The notes beneath the pieces are model-generated. The model had not been told where the DNA came from. It searched no databases and saw only the letters and a program-made list of their open reading frames with translations. DNA of 64,000 nucleotides. It comes from Dipteris shenzhenensis (Eukaryota > Polypodiophyta > Polypodiopsida > Gleicheniales). Positions 22,171-33,442 of this stretch are shown piece after piece (position 1 is the first letter of the stretch; each line of letters begins with the position of its first letter). The stretch lies in NCBI GenBank assembly GCA_047967505.1, contig CM106539.1; one strand, given 5' to 3'. The position numbers and the translations under genes are program-made.

Positions 22171-24751
22171 TCCCAGGATTGGATTTTGGATTCTGGTGCT
22201 TCATTCCATGTTATAGGGAATGGTTCTCCACTTATGACAGTGGAAAGACAGGTTGTGTGCATCTTGGAAATGACTATGCATGTGACATAGTGGGAGTAGG
22301 TGACATAAAGTTTTCTTTCACAAATGGGTCTACATTTGTTTTGAAACATGTGAGACATGTGCCTAAGTTAACCAAGAGTCTTATTTTAGTGGGTCAGCTA
22401 GATGATGCTAGTTTTCACACTACTTTTGGCTTTCAGAGTTAGAAAATTCAAAAGGGCTCTTTGCTTTTAGCCAAGGGTTGCCAAGTGTGGGACTTTGTAT
22501 CCCTTACACATATCAGGGGTGTTTGATCATGTTGTTGCAATAACCGAGCAGCAAGCACTTCTTTATGGCATTGTCGGTTGGGCCATATGAAACAAAATGG
22601 GTATGCCGTTTGGATTATGTACCGCATTTGAGTTTCTCTAATTTTGAATTTTGTGAAAATTGTCTCTATGGGAAGCAGACTAAATCAACCCATAAAAGAA
22701 GGGGAAAGAAAGAGTTTGAAAAGCTTGATTTGGTGCATTTAGACGTATGTGGTCTGATGCCTACACGGTCATTAGGCGGGGCTGAATACTATGTGACATT
22801 CATTGATGATGAAATTAGGAAAGTGTGGGCTTATGCTATAGCTCGGAAGAGTGATGTGTTCCAGGTATTTCAGAAATGGCTGGCCTTGGTTGAGAATCAA
22901 TCAGGTAGAACACTTAAATGCCTACGAACTAACAATGGTGGAGAGTATCTCTCTCATGACTTTCAGTAATTTGTGATACACATGGGATTAAGAGGGAGCT
23001 CACATCCCCTCATACTTCAGAGCAAAATCTAGTTACAGAAAAGATGAATCGTACCATTCAAGAAAGGTTGCAATGCATGCTTTCCAATGCAAGTCTTTTT
23101 GGTGGTTTTTGGGCTAAGGAAATGAAGATTATAGTGCATGTGATCAATAGATCACCTAGTAAGAGTTTGGATGGTGGTATTCCTGAAGAGGCATGGAGTG
23201 GTAAGAAGCCCTCTTACTCTCATTTGCATATATTTGGGTGTGAGGCATATGCACATGTGCCAAAAGAGCTTCGAAAGAAGCTAGATCCTAAGTCTACGAA
23301 ATGCATCTTTCTAGGTTATGGTGAAAGTGGAGAGATGGGCTATCATCTCCAGGATCTAGAAGCAAAGAAGATCATACGCAGCCATGATGTAGTCTTCAAT
23401 GAGAAGAAGATGCATAAGGCACCCATGAGGGATGTGGAAATGAGGAGAATCACTTTCTAGGATGTGAATCCACCTGCATATGTTGATAGATAGCAAGTTG
23501 TCCATGCACCAAATGTGCAAGAAATGGTACCACCAAGTACTCCACAGGTATACAATCAAGGGTAGATGATGGATCATCTATTGGTGGAAATGATGAGCCA
23601 AATATGGCTGATATGCAGGTGGGACAGCAAGCTGAAATGCCCTTGAGAAGATCATCTAGAGTGTCTAGACCGCCTGATAGGTTTGTTCCAGGGGTAGACT
23701 ATGTGATGCTTACTAATTGTGGGGAGCCTTCTTGCTACAGAGAGGCTATGATGTGCGAGGATCAATGCAAGTGGGAGTGTGCTATGCAATCAGAGATGAG
23801 TTCACTTATGAAAAGTAAGACTTGGGACTTGGTTTCTTTGACACATGGAAAGAAAGCATTGCCATGTAAATGGGTCTACAAGATGAAGGTCATAGGTGAT
23901 GATTTGCCTAGGTACAAGGCCCATTTAGTTGGTAAAGGGTTCAAGCAAGAGAAGGGTGTGGACTTTGATGAGAGATTCTCTCCAGTTGTGAAGATGACCC
24001 CACTTAGATGCATGCTTGGACTAGTGGCAGCAGAAGATATGGAGCTTATGCAGATGGATGTCAAGACATCTTTCTTGCACGGGGATCTGCATGAGGAAAT
24101 TTACATGGTGCAGCCGGAAGGCTTTGAAGAAAAGGGCAAAGAGCATTTAGTTTGCAAGCTGAAGAAGAGTCTCTATGGTCTTAAGCAAGCACCTAGAGAA
24201 TGGTATCAGAAGTTTGATGCTTTCATTCGGTCCCAGGGTTTTAGGAGTGAAATCGATCACTGCCTCTACACTAAAAGGGCTAAAAATAATAGCTTGATAA
24301 TCCTGGCACTATATGTGGATGATATGCTATTAGCTAGCAAGAATACTTATGAGCTAGATGCATTAAAGGCAAGTTGCATGAGGCCTTTGATATGAAGGAT
24401 TTGGGACTTGCAGATCATATTCTTGGTATGCGCATCACGCGTGATCGGAGTAGGAAACGGCTTTCATAGAAGGAGTATGTTACAAAAGTATTACAGCGTT
24501 TCAATATGGAGGGAGGGAAGGTAATGAGTACTCCATTGCCTCCATATGTGAAACTAAGTCATACAGATAGTGCCAAATTAGATGAGGAGAGGGCCATGAT
24601 GGCCAAGGTTGCTTATGCATCATCGGTTGGGAGTCTTATGTATGCTATGATAGCTACTAGACCAAACATTGCATTTGTAGTGGGAGTTGTTAGCCGGTAT
24701 ATGGCTAATCCAGGAAAGAGGCATTGGGAGGTAGTTAAGTGCATCATGAGG
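22171..24751 (+). pseudogene. pol: Broken pol, copy B
   Basis: Protease WILDSGAS is followed at once by a 7-bp deletion near 22214. The integrase zinc region is damaged (a deletion around 22590). The core retains a DVCG motif with Leu for Ser, and RTNNGGEY where copy A has RTDNGGEY, so the second catalytic Asp is Asn. TAG stops at 23458 and 23491 match CAG in copy A. RT keeps QMDVKTSFLHGDL and YVDD (24312-24323). RNase H is cut at 24751. Confidence 0.87.
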
Positions 24752-25008
24752 TGTTGAGAGTTCACACTCAACATCATGTGATCATGTGTGCATAGCACCA
24801 TCATGTGATCATATGTGCATAGCACTAACCTTATAGAGTGCTATAAAGGAAAGGGTTAGATCCCCTAACCCTAACCCTAAATGGGTTTGTATATATTCTA
24901 TTTTTTCAACTAAATCTAGTGTACAGTTAGTCATTTGTGGTGTGCTCCCTAGCTATGCCCTCTCTCCTCATCTCCATTCTTCTTCTCTCCCCTCTTCATA
25001 TTTTGTCA
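24752..25008 (+). repeat. 5' LTR of element K (unnamed copia)
   Basis: This 257-bp LTR begins TGTTGAGAGT, ends TTTTGTCA, and is followed by a perfect primer site TGGTATCAGAGC (25009-25020). It has a TATA box (TATAAAGG, 24842-24849) and a telomere-like hairpin (24852-24881). It sits inside copy B RNase H, so it is a younger insertion. No second copy of this LTR was found in the window. Confidence 0.75.
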
Positions 25009-26359
25009 TGGTATCAGAGCTCCCTTGCCTTCCGCTGAGGCATTGCGATCCTTGAGAGTGCGAGAGAGATCGAAAGATTGAGAGAGATCGAGTGTTCTCT
25101 TCCATTGAGAGAACTTCTTCTTTGATAGAGAAATTCCGTCCATTTGAGAGGAATTTCCATCCATTCATTTTGTGAGAGTTTCATTGAGAGATTCATTCTC
25201 TCTATTTCATTCATTCTTCCATAAGAGTGAGTAGTTCTTCTTGTGAGAGATTTGTGAGTTTGTTCTTCTACTCTACCTTCTGAGAGAGAGTGAGATTGAA
25301 TCCTCAAGTACATTATGTTGAGAGAAAGAAAGATATAGATCTTCCTTCAGATCTACATGTGACTAAGGCACCTTGAACTTTAAGGTACTCTTATACAGTG
25401 TTTATCAGTTAGAGCTCGTTGACAGTGAAGGTAGAAGGATTCCTGTGGAAGAAGAAGTTCATAAAGCATAGCCTATTCTATTTGATAACCTAAGCTTCTA
25501 CAATAATCTGACAGCTTCTGCCAGTCTTCAGAATTCTGACAATGCTAGCCTTCTCCACCGCATGCTTCCAATAGTCGCCTTTGTTCAAGAAACACTCTTA
25601 CTCTATATAGCCTTACAACTAAAGCTAAGGCTTCAGCACTCCAAAACTACATCTTCAGCATCAACTAAGCCAGGGCTATAAACTCCACCACAGCTCGCCA
25701 TCAATAGCCCTGCATCAACCAGTGGCTCTACAACTCCAGCTGTAGCAACTCTATGCCATAGAGCCTCCATCTGCGCACAACCATGGGCTCCTCCAAGGCC
25801 TTCAAAGCTGTGCAACCACCTCCGCCGTTCATGCACAATGACGCTTAAGCTCTACAATGATAGCCGCTCCTACGTTAGTGCTCTCTAGCTCTATCAAGCT
25901 CCAACAACTCTCCAACAAGGCAACCGGTGCAGCATCTTCAACAGCCTGACTGCCTCAATGCCCAGTGCCCATCTGCAAAGCTACTCCTAATAGCCCGTTA
26001 GCCATAGCCTATCCAGTGCGACGAGCAACGAGTCAACAAGCTACTCTCCAAAGTTTCCTACAGCAAGACTTGGATGATAGGACTCCTCAGAGCCTCCTCC
26101 AATGACAACACTCCTCCAAACAGCATAGGCGGCCACCACCGTATGCGCAAGGCCTCTACACACCGCCATACACCAACAATGAGCTTGCATCTACAGCCAC
26201 GGGTTGCAGCTCCCGTAATAAATCTAAGTGACTTAGTCATAACTTTGTGATCGCTCCTGCAGTCCTCTGCACCATAACCATGGCTGCTTCCACAGCAGCT
26301 CCGCCATCACCATAGCCGAACAGAATCCTTTTAGATTCCATTGAAATCATAAAGATTTC
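25009..26359 (+). other. Leader or decayed interior of element K
   Basis: After the primer site come GAGAG-rich sequence (25040-25330) and C/A-rich sequence without an open frame longer than about 100 codons. No retrotransposon domain is recognised. It may be a very long leader, a non-autonomous interior, or captured sequence. Confidence 0.35.
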
Positions 26360-26860
26360 GATGTGTCTCCTAGAGACACATGGCTCGAGTGCCACATCAT
26401 CTTATCTACCATGTGGCAGATAAGCACTTATTGTGGTTAGTTGACAACTAACCCCAAGCTTAGCTGGTGGTTAGAGTTTAGCCATGTGGCAATCACTCTT
26501 ATCCTACCATGTCAACAGACACGTCAGCAGTCCATGTCACCTATGCCACATTAGTAATCCACATCTTCTGTGCCATGTCATCTACCACATCATCATTGCC
26601 ATGTCACCTTGCTGACATCATCATCCGTGCCACCTTAGCAATGCCACCTCAATTGTCCAGACCTCTGTAGGCACACACAGTGCTCCATAGTCACTTCATG
26701 TGACCACTCCTGCCACCGTAGCACAGGGCTCCACTGGCACACCTCTTGCTAAGCATAGTGTCACATCATCACTGCATGTGACTCATAATGACACATCATC
26801 ATTGAGCACATTTGCACTCCTTTTGCCCCTCCACCTAGATCAAGTCGTATCTCTTGATCC
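26360..26860. repeat. Degenerate CATCAT/CCATGTCA repeat tract
   Basis: Short phrases such as CCATGTCA, GCCACATCA and CATCATC recur irregularly. No ORF is convincing. Confidence 0.4.
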
Positions 26861-27455
26861 AAGAAGAATTTGAGGGTGCTCCAAAAAGGAAAGTCGGTCG
26901 TTTTTTTGTGCTCTATGCGTCGTCACATCACGCACACATTTTGGTGCAAGTTACACTCACATTTTAGCCTCGTTGACAAAACCACTTCCTTCATGCGCAT
27001 TTGCCTCTACATCAACGCATCTGACCCAACACTTAAAAAGAATAAAAGAAAAGGAATTATTTGCTGTTCTTTTCACGGTTTTTAGAAAATAGGAAGAGTG
27101 AGTCATATAAAGAGGTTGGGCTCATGTCCACATCTTCCAATAATATAAGAGAGGCCACATGCCAAGCATGTGGAAGGCATGTGGAGGAGTGTGGAGTCAA
27201 GAGAAATCCTTCTAGAATTCCCATGTGGAATAAGAAGGATGTGGACATATGGAAAAAAGAGGGTCCCTATGGGCTCCATGTGGGGAGACTCTTGACTTTC
27301 TCAATATTTTAAGAGTCTTGAGCATCTTTTGATGGGACACATGGCAAAAGTAGCCAAAAAGGACATGGATGGTGACATACGAGCTTATGTGATTGATGGG
27401 GAAAAGAATCTATAGGAAGAAATTTTAAATGGGTGAAGGAGTGTGACAAAATTTC

Positions 27456-27626
27456 TATAAAAGGAGCCCTCCTCTCCCTTGTTCATCATCTCTTCCACCA
27501 TTAGGCCTCATGTTATGAGTCTCTGTGTCTGACAGTCTGTTTTCATGACAATGTTCACCCCCGTCTAGTAAATTGCCCATAACTTTTTGGCCGCTTCTTT
27601 ATTTCTTACAAAACTTATATCAGAGC
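27456..27626 (+). promoter_or_regulatory. Possible LTR promoter and primer site remnant
   Basis: TATAAAAGG at 27456-27464 is followed 150 bp later by TTATATCAGAGC (27615-27626), which matches the last nine bases of the initiator tRNA-Met site. The sequence before it ends ...TTACAAAAC. This may be the end of a decayed copia LTR. No start was found and no internal genes follow. Confidence 0.35.
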
Positions 27627-28209
27627 GAAGCCCATTCCAAGGCACGTCTTAATATGTGATTGAATATTTTATATCATGTCTTTGCAAAAGTTATGGGTTT
27701 CTATGTCTTATGATAGTTTGGGGAGTGTTTTGACTTAAGTGTAAAGGTCTCTATAAAGGAGGTGCAATGTTTTCGTGGAACCTACCCATCTGACCCAATC
27801 AATCCCTTCAAACTCCTCGATATATATCAGTTCATGTCATGTTGAGCTGCAAGATCTTCTTTCAACAATGTATCGCTCTTCTCTTTGGTGCACACCGGCT
27901 TGCTGAGATTATGGCCTCTACTGATCCTTTCCTTCTCCCTATGCTTGAGTACAACATCACTTGGGATGTTCCCATCTTCATTCTCATCTAAGGGAGGATA
28001 GTATGGTGTGGTCTCTTGGTATAAAAGCTTCTTTTTAATGTCCCTTTCCCAGTGATGTGAATATATCTATCACTCAATTCGAAAGTAGTAGAAAGTGAAG
28101 AGGTGCGTGAAGTTTATTACCCCTAACTTCATGTCACATCTTTTGGTAGAGACGCTGAGTACGTTTGGTATTGGATTCATCCCACCTTACTAAATGGTCT
28201 CGAGTGTAC
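27627..28209. other. Unassigned sequence before element H
   Basis: No ORF or repeat is recognised. Gypsy RT of element H begins abruptly at about 28210, so a deletion or insertion breakpoint lies here. Confidence 0.35.
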
Positions 28210-29230
28210 TTGATTGCATTCTATATGTGATGGGTATTCTGGGTACTTTCAAATTTGTATTTGGGAGGAAGATCAAAAGAAAACATCATTTGTCACACCT
28301 TGGGGAGTTTTTGATTATAGAGTGATGCCTTTTGGGTTGACCAATGCACCAGCTACATTTCAAAGGTTCATGAGTCAAGTGCTCAAGCCTTACTTTGGAA
28401 AATTCATAAGGGTGTTTTTGAATGATTTTTGCATTTATTCTCGGCACATAGATCACATGGAGAAGTTAAAGATGGACTTAGCTAGGATTGATGAATCGAA
28501 AGGGTGTCTAAATCCTAGCAAGTGTCATTTGGCTCAAACAAAAGTACTCTTGTTAGGGCATATTGTGTTTGAAGAAGGCCTACAAATGGATCTTGACAAG
28601 GTTCAAGCAATCATGGCATTGCCAAGTCCTAAGAGTGTCACTGGTGTTCATAGAATTCTAGGAAAAAGCAAGTATTATCAACGATTTTGTGATGATTTCA
28701 CAGAGATAGTGCATCCCATGAACTTATTGACAAGAAAAGGAGTTTCTTTCCAATGGGGTGTGGAGCAACAAGATTCTTTTTAGCAACTTAAGGAGGCCAT
28801 GAGTAAGGGCCCAATATTAAAGCCCCCTGATTGGTCTCAAGACTTTTATGTAAATCCAAGTGTATCTTTGCATTTAGTTGGTGCTATATTGCTACAAAAA
28901 GGAGAGGTAGGTAGAATGCAACCCATCTATTATGCCAGCCAACAGCTTACAGAGGCGGAAACAAGGTATAAAGAAATGGACCAGCAAGCCCTCTCTTTGG
29001 TGTTTTCAATCAGAAAGTTTCGCTCCTATTTCCTCGGCCATTTTTATTCCTTACCTCTCAGTCTGTATTAGCATATCTAGTTCACAAGCCTAATCCTGGG
29101 GAGAGATTTGCAAAATGGTTGTCAGAGCTTCAAGAGTTCTCTTTCTCTTTTGTCACTAAAAATACCACTAGGTCCACTATGGCAGATTTGCTCACAAGAT
29201 GGGAGGATCTAGGAGAAGGAAAGAAATGTA
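28210..29230 (+). pseudogene. pol: H reverse transcriptase (C-half) and RNase H
   Basis: RT motifs: DGYSGYFQI, TPWGVFDYRVMPFGL, NAPATFQR, and FLNDF where YxDD is expected, so the catalytic pair has Asn for its first Asp. The thumb has LGHIVFEEGLQMD. RNase H begins near 28830 (FYVNPSVSLHLVGAILLQ) with YYASQQLTEAETRYKEMDQQAL. A TAG at 28781-28783 and a frameshift near 29060 break it. Confidence 0.85.
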
Positions 29231-29299
29231 AGGAGAACATTAAAGATGAAAGGGATACATCACCAATAGCTCTTTTAGTCCTTCATGCCAACAAGGAGC

Positions 29300-29660
29300 C
29301 GGGGGGATAGTCTTGATGAATTCTGAAGGTCAAGAGGTGTGGGCAAGAGGACAAGAGCTTCCAGGTATCACAACTAACAATGCAGCTGAGTATAATGCTT
29401 TGATTCTTAGTTTGGAGGGTTGTCTTCAAAGTCAAGTTAAAGAATTGGAAGTAAGAGGAGATTCTCAACTTATTATAAAGAAAATGCAAGGGCATTACAA
29501 GACAAGAAGTCCTCATTTGAAGGAGCTTAATCAAAAGGCTATGGCACTATGTAGTCAGTTTGATTTTTGCAAGCTTGTTTGTATAAACAGAAAAGAAAAT
29601 CAAGGGGTAGATGAGTTAGCTACTCAAGCCATTGTAGTACAAGACCGCGGGGTGGTTTCT
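29300..29660 (+). pseudogene. H second RNase H domain (archaeal-type)
   Basis: After the ordinary RNase H the frame encodes ELPGITTNNAAEYNALI, then VRGDSQLIIKKMQG and KENQGVDELATQA. NNAAEYxAL and GDSQLxxxQ/K patterns are typical of the additional, archaeal-like RNase H known from Tat-lineage retrotransposons. Catalytic candidates are Glu of AEY and Asp of GDSQ. The final Asp-like position is in VDELA. Its role in those elements is thought to be improved primer removal or strand handling. Confidence 0.75.
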
Positions 29661-29829
29661 TTGGTAGACACTAGATGGCCAGAACTGCAAGATGTTAAGC
29701 AATATGTGGAAGAAGGCATGTTTCCTCGAGGGTTAACTCGACAACAGAAGCATAGATTGGTAAGGAAATCTTGTCCTATACTATTGTTGATGACACTCTT
29801 TATAAATTGGGAAAAGATAAGGTGCTTCA

Positions 29830-30778
29830 TCGGGTGGTCCATCCCATGGAGACTAGGAGAATCCTAGAAATGTGTCATGAATGCTCCAGTCATTTTGCTT
29901 TAGCGAGCATAGCTAGGAAATTCTTAATGTAGGTTATTTTTGGCCACACCTCCATAAGGATGTATATGAATGGTGTCGAAGTTGTAAAGTATGCCAAAAG
30001 TTTGGAAGGAGACAGTTGATTCCTAGGCCCTTGAAGCCTATTCCAGCATATGGACCATTTGAGAGGTGGGGGTTGGACTTTGTGGGACCACTCCCTCGCT
30101 CATCTTAGGGCAAGCATTATTTATTGGTGGCCACAGATTATGCGACTCAGTGGGCAGAGGCCAAGGCCATAGTCAATAGCAAGGCAAGCACAGTTGCAAA
30201 ATTTCTCTTTGATCAAATTTGTTCACGCTTTGGTTGTCCTTTGGAAATTCTCGGTGATGGAGGAACCTCTTTTAGAAATGAGCTAATTGAAGATGTGGTG
30301 CATAATCTAAAGATAAATCATAGCATGTCCACTCTATACTATCCCCAATCTAATGGCTTGGCTGAGAAAACAAATAGATTGTTGTGCAATTCAATGGGAA
30401 AGTTGTAGACACCAAGAAAAGGCATTGGGATAGGCACTTGGCAAAAGTTTTATGGGCTTATAAAACCACATCCAAGCTAGCTATTGGGTTTACACCATTC
30501 CAACTTGTGTATGGAATAGAAGCCATTTTACCCATTGAATTGGAGATACATAGTCTTTGCACTGCTATTTTGTAAGAAAAGAAGGACAATGCTCAATGCT
30601 TGGTACAACTAGAAGCCTTGGATGAATGCAGATTACAAGCCTTACAAAACTTGGAAGCTTCTCAAAAAAGGCGCAAGGCCCATTTTGACACCAAATTACG
30701 GAAGAAGAAAGATATGCCCATAGGTACCATCCTTGTCATCATCCGGTCCTCAATGCGGGGCCAATTTATGAGTGTACT
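29830..30778 (+). pseudogene. pol: H integrase, broken
   Basis: The zinc region has CHECSSH and WCRSCKVC. The core shows LDFVGPLP (first Asp), DGGTSFRN (second Asp) and NGLAEKTNR (Glu). Later parts have LWAYKTTSKLAIGFTPFQLVYG and RRKAHFDTKLRKKKD. At least three frame changes and a TAG in the leader of the core are present. It is cut at 30778 by G2. Confidence 0.8.
30774..30778. repeat. GTACT target duplication, left copy (G2)
   Basis: Identical to 51757-51761 on the far side of G2. Confidence 0.7.
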
Positions 30779-31228
30779 TGTTATGGTGTCTTGAAAAGAC
30801 TAAAAAGCACCTACACATATCCATCTTGGAAATGGGAATGCCAGGGTACTTAAATCTGACTAATGTCAGAAAAAGGAAAAGATATTACAAAACATACAAA
30901 GAGCCGAGACAACTGTTTGTAGAGTAGAAATATTGCAAATAGTTTGTATTTCAGCAAATAGCAACAACAACCCTAATGCAAGAGATGATGATCAGCTTCT
31001 AACAGCTTCCGATGGTGTTCTGACTTCAATCGGGTAACAGTCAGAAATAGACATAGTTCCAAAAATGATGTGGTGGATAAGGCCACTACTTCTAGATATT
31101 AGGGATAGTTATAACTATCCCTACAGTTACAAAATTATCCACTACTTACTATTGTAACCCCCTTTTACTAGAGGTCTACTAACCCTCCTTGGTTGAGGTC
31201 CACGTGGGTGGAGAGGTCATCCTAAACA
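30779..31228 (-). repeat. 3' LTR of G2
   Basis: This 450-bp LTR matches 51335-51756 along its length, with point changes and short indels. A stretch near 30850-30870 is missing from the other copy. Confidence 0.85.
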
Positions 31229-31581
31229 TCTAGCACCTGGTGGTAAATCTTTTTTGCAAAAAAGTGGAGGACTCAAACCCTTCACTGGAAGTAATCCATC
31301 AGCTGAACTTTGATGGTGTGGGTAGAGTTCAGATCTATGATTGCTCCCTTAGTAGCAATTGGGTCTAATTCATCTGCATCTTCTTTGCAGGTATCATTCA
31401 GTTCTGGTTCCTCCTCGCATGTTGTCTATTTCTCTGCAAAATCTCCACCGAGGGCTAAGGCCTCTGGCTCAAGGTAGTTATGATTTTTGTATCCTCATAT
31501 TTGGCATCCTTGAAGTGGTATGCTTTGCAGGCAATTGTGTTGATTGGCTATGCTGTGTTGCAGCAGTTGGCTTGTCAGGCT

Positions 31582-33442
31582 CTATTTGCAATTCAAATAA
31601 TTCTGTGTCAACATCAATTGGCATCTGTCTCTATTTAGCACCCTGTGCTGTAGCTCAAAGCATCTCCAATTCCCATATGCGTATGTAGCAAATGCAAAGG
31701 CCTCATAATGTCTTTGAACAATTACAAACAAGCATTTTTTGAGATTGGACCATAGGTCCTGAGATGTCTTTGCCATCTGTGTCTTCATATCTATGAGATT
31801 AGAGGAGCTGAAGAAAACTCCATCAACTTCTTTTGCCATTTCCTTAAGCCGTTGATCAACTCCTTCCAAGGCATTTATCCATTCCTTCAGTATAAGATTC
31901 TCAATATTCAAATTTGTGTGGGTTGCACCCATTCGATCCAATTGCAGAAAAAAATATGCTTTCATTTCCTCCAACCAAGTTGTCACAGTTGGCAGGCATT
32001 CCTTTTGCACTCTGACTTGGGTAGTGAGTTTGGAGACTTACTTCTCTTGCATAGCTCTATACTGGGAATATTCCCTCTTGATTTACTCTAGTTCCAAATG
32101 TGTGGCATGGAGCTTTTTCTGCATGTCGGCCTGCTTAAGCATATATTCGTGTCTAGTCTTCTTATCCTCTATCAATTCCTGCACTTGTTGCTTCAGCTCT
32201 GCTGCTGCTGTAGTAGCTGTATTTTTCTCTACTGATTAACATAGTCCTGCAAGACTCGAAGCGCATGTTCTGGCTCCATGCTAGAATGTATTCCTCCTAT
32301 AGTTGGACTATTCATATTTTGTTTTGGGGATGCTTGTAAGTCCATCATGTTGTGGATAGGGGAGAATGCTTCAAAGGAGCTTCTGGAAGGCATTGTAAGT
32401 AGTATGCTAGCAATGTTATCCTTTGGTTTGCTCTAGATCTCTAGTTTTTGAAGCATAGATTTTGGCCAAGGATTTAGCTTGACCTTCTTGGAAGATTTGG
32501 GCTCTGTAGGTATGGCTAACATCTCTTCTCCTGCTAAGGGCATATCCCATAGGTGTTCTGCCAAGGATTGGCCATACAAAGCCATAGTCGCTTCCTCTTT
32601 GGAGTACTAAGCATCTTCCAATGCTTGTAGCATGTCTTGCTTTGTCTTTTCCTCCTCATGCTAGTTGTCGTGCATTATTTTAGTGTGCTTTTCTCTGTAG
32701 TGATGGACCACCTCTGGGGTCTTTGTACCCATCTAGCTAGCAAATTCAAACAATGCAGCAATAAACGGCCCTATCTTGAAATGAGCATTGGAAGCACTCA
32801 AATCCTTTCTGGCGATCTTGCTCATAAGGCGTGAGTGCAGCAGATGTGCCCATGATATATCTTTGTTCCCTTCTTGGCTGCACTTAGCATAGCATAAGAA
32901 TCTCTACTCATAGTATTAGTTTTGATCAGCAACTGCATCCTTTCAAGATACCAAACAAATTGCTAGCGTCTTCTCAAATCCTGAACATTATTGATGAAAA
33001 GTAACTCTTTTGTGTCTCTGGTGGTCCGAACTCCTTCTGCATGTCAAAATTGACATCTTTTTTGTACACAACCTCCTCGTTGATGATAGGAAGTTGAAAG
33101 ACATGTGCTATAATATTAGGGGAAAGCATGATATTCTCAGTAAGCATAACTCCGCTCGGTTGGAAGCTCTCATATTGTGTCAGAGCATGCGGGAAAGCCT
33201 TCCATGATGCCCAAGGTAAGCTAGCATACTGCAATAAGCTGATCTTCTTTAGCCACTTTTGATGCTTGGAGAGGTCCAATGATACCTTGAAATTTGCATA
33301 GCTGGCCATGAGCATCTACTTCTTTTGCAAAGGAAGCGGTGGTTCTTCATTCGATTCCATCTCCTCTAGATCTAGTAGTCTTCTTTGTGGTGGCTGGGCG
33401 TGGGCTTTTTCGAGCAGGGGTGAGAGATTTCTTAGGATCCAT
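31582..33442 (-). pseudogene. G2 extra ORF with coiled coil, after integrase
   Basis: The protein starts at ATG 33442 with a Lys/Arg-rich N-terminus (MDPKKSLTPARKSPR), possibly a nuclear signal. A frame change near 33350 leads to a globular-looking part (HQKWLKKISLLQYASLPW, then MLTENIMLSPNIIAHVFQLP) resembling the 'putative plant transposon protein' ORFs of plant gypsy elements. That match is from memory and unverified. From about 32283 to 31700 it is heptad-rich coiled coil (AAAELKQQVQELIEDKK). Stops near 32085 and 32042 are TAA, probably from CAA. It lies where env-like ORFs sit in other plant gypsy elements, but no signal peptide or membrane segment is visible. Function unknown. Confidence 0.55.

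Larger units (their letters stand above)
19650..24751 (+). mobile_element. Copy B: older copia sister of copy A, 3'-cut
   Basis: Same family as copy A: LTR 19650-19819, primer site at 19822, leader, gag, PR, IN, RT. Sequence identity to copy A is high throughout, but indels and stops are more frequent. It ends inside RNase H (after VKCIMR) where a different LTR begins at 24752. The remainder of copy B is not found in the window. Confidence 0.9.
28210..30778 (+). mobile_element. Element H: Tat-like gypsy pol, left segment
   Basis: Order on the plus strand is RT, RNase H, a second RNase H, then integrase, which fits the Tat group of plant Ty3/gypsy elements. The 5' part (LTR, gag, protease, first half of RT) is missing. 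At 30778 it is interrupted by G2. The 5-bp duplication GTACT (30774-30778 and 51757-51761) shows that H resumes at 51762. Confidence 0.75.

Noticed and set aside
117-24751. Copies A and B as the two ends of one large element or segmental duplication
   Set aside because: Copy A has both LTRs and its own AAAAT duplication, and copy B is flanked by different sequence, so they are separate insertions.
24852-24881. Interstitial telomere or chromosome end
   Set aside because: Only three CCCTAA units, inside an LTR next to a TATA box. Better explained as a promoter motif.
31582-33442. Envelope gene reading of the G2 extra ORF
   Set aside because: Position fits, but there is no signal peptide, transmembrane segment or furin-like site. 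A coiled-coil accessory protein fits better.
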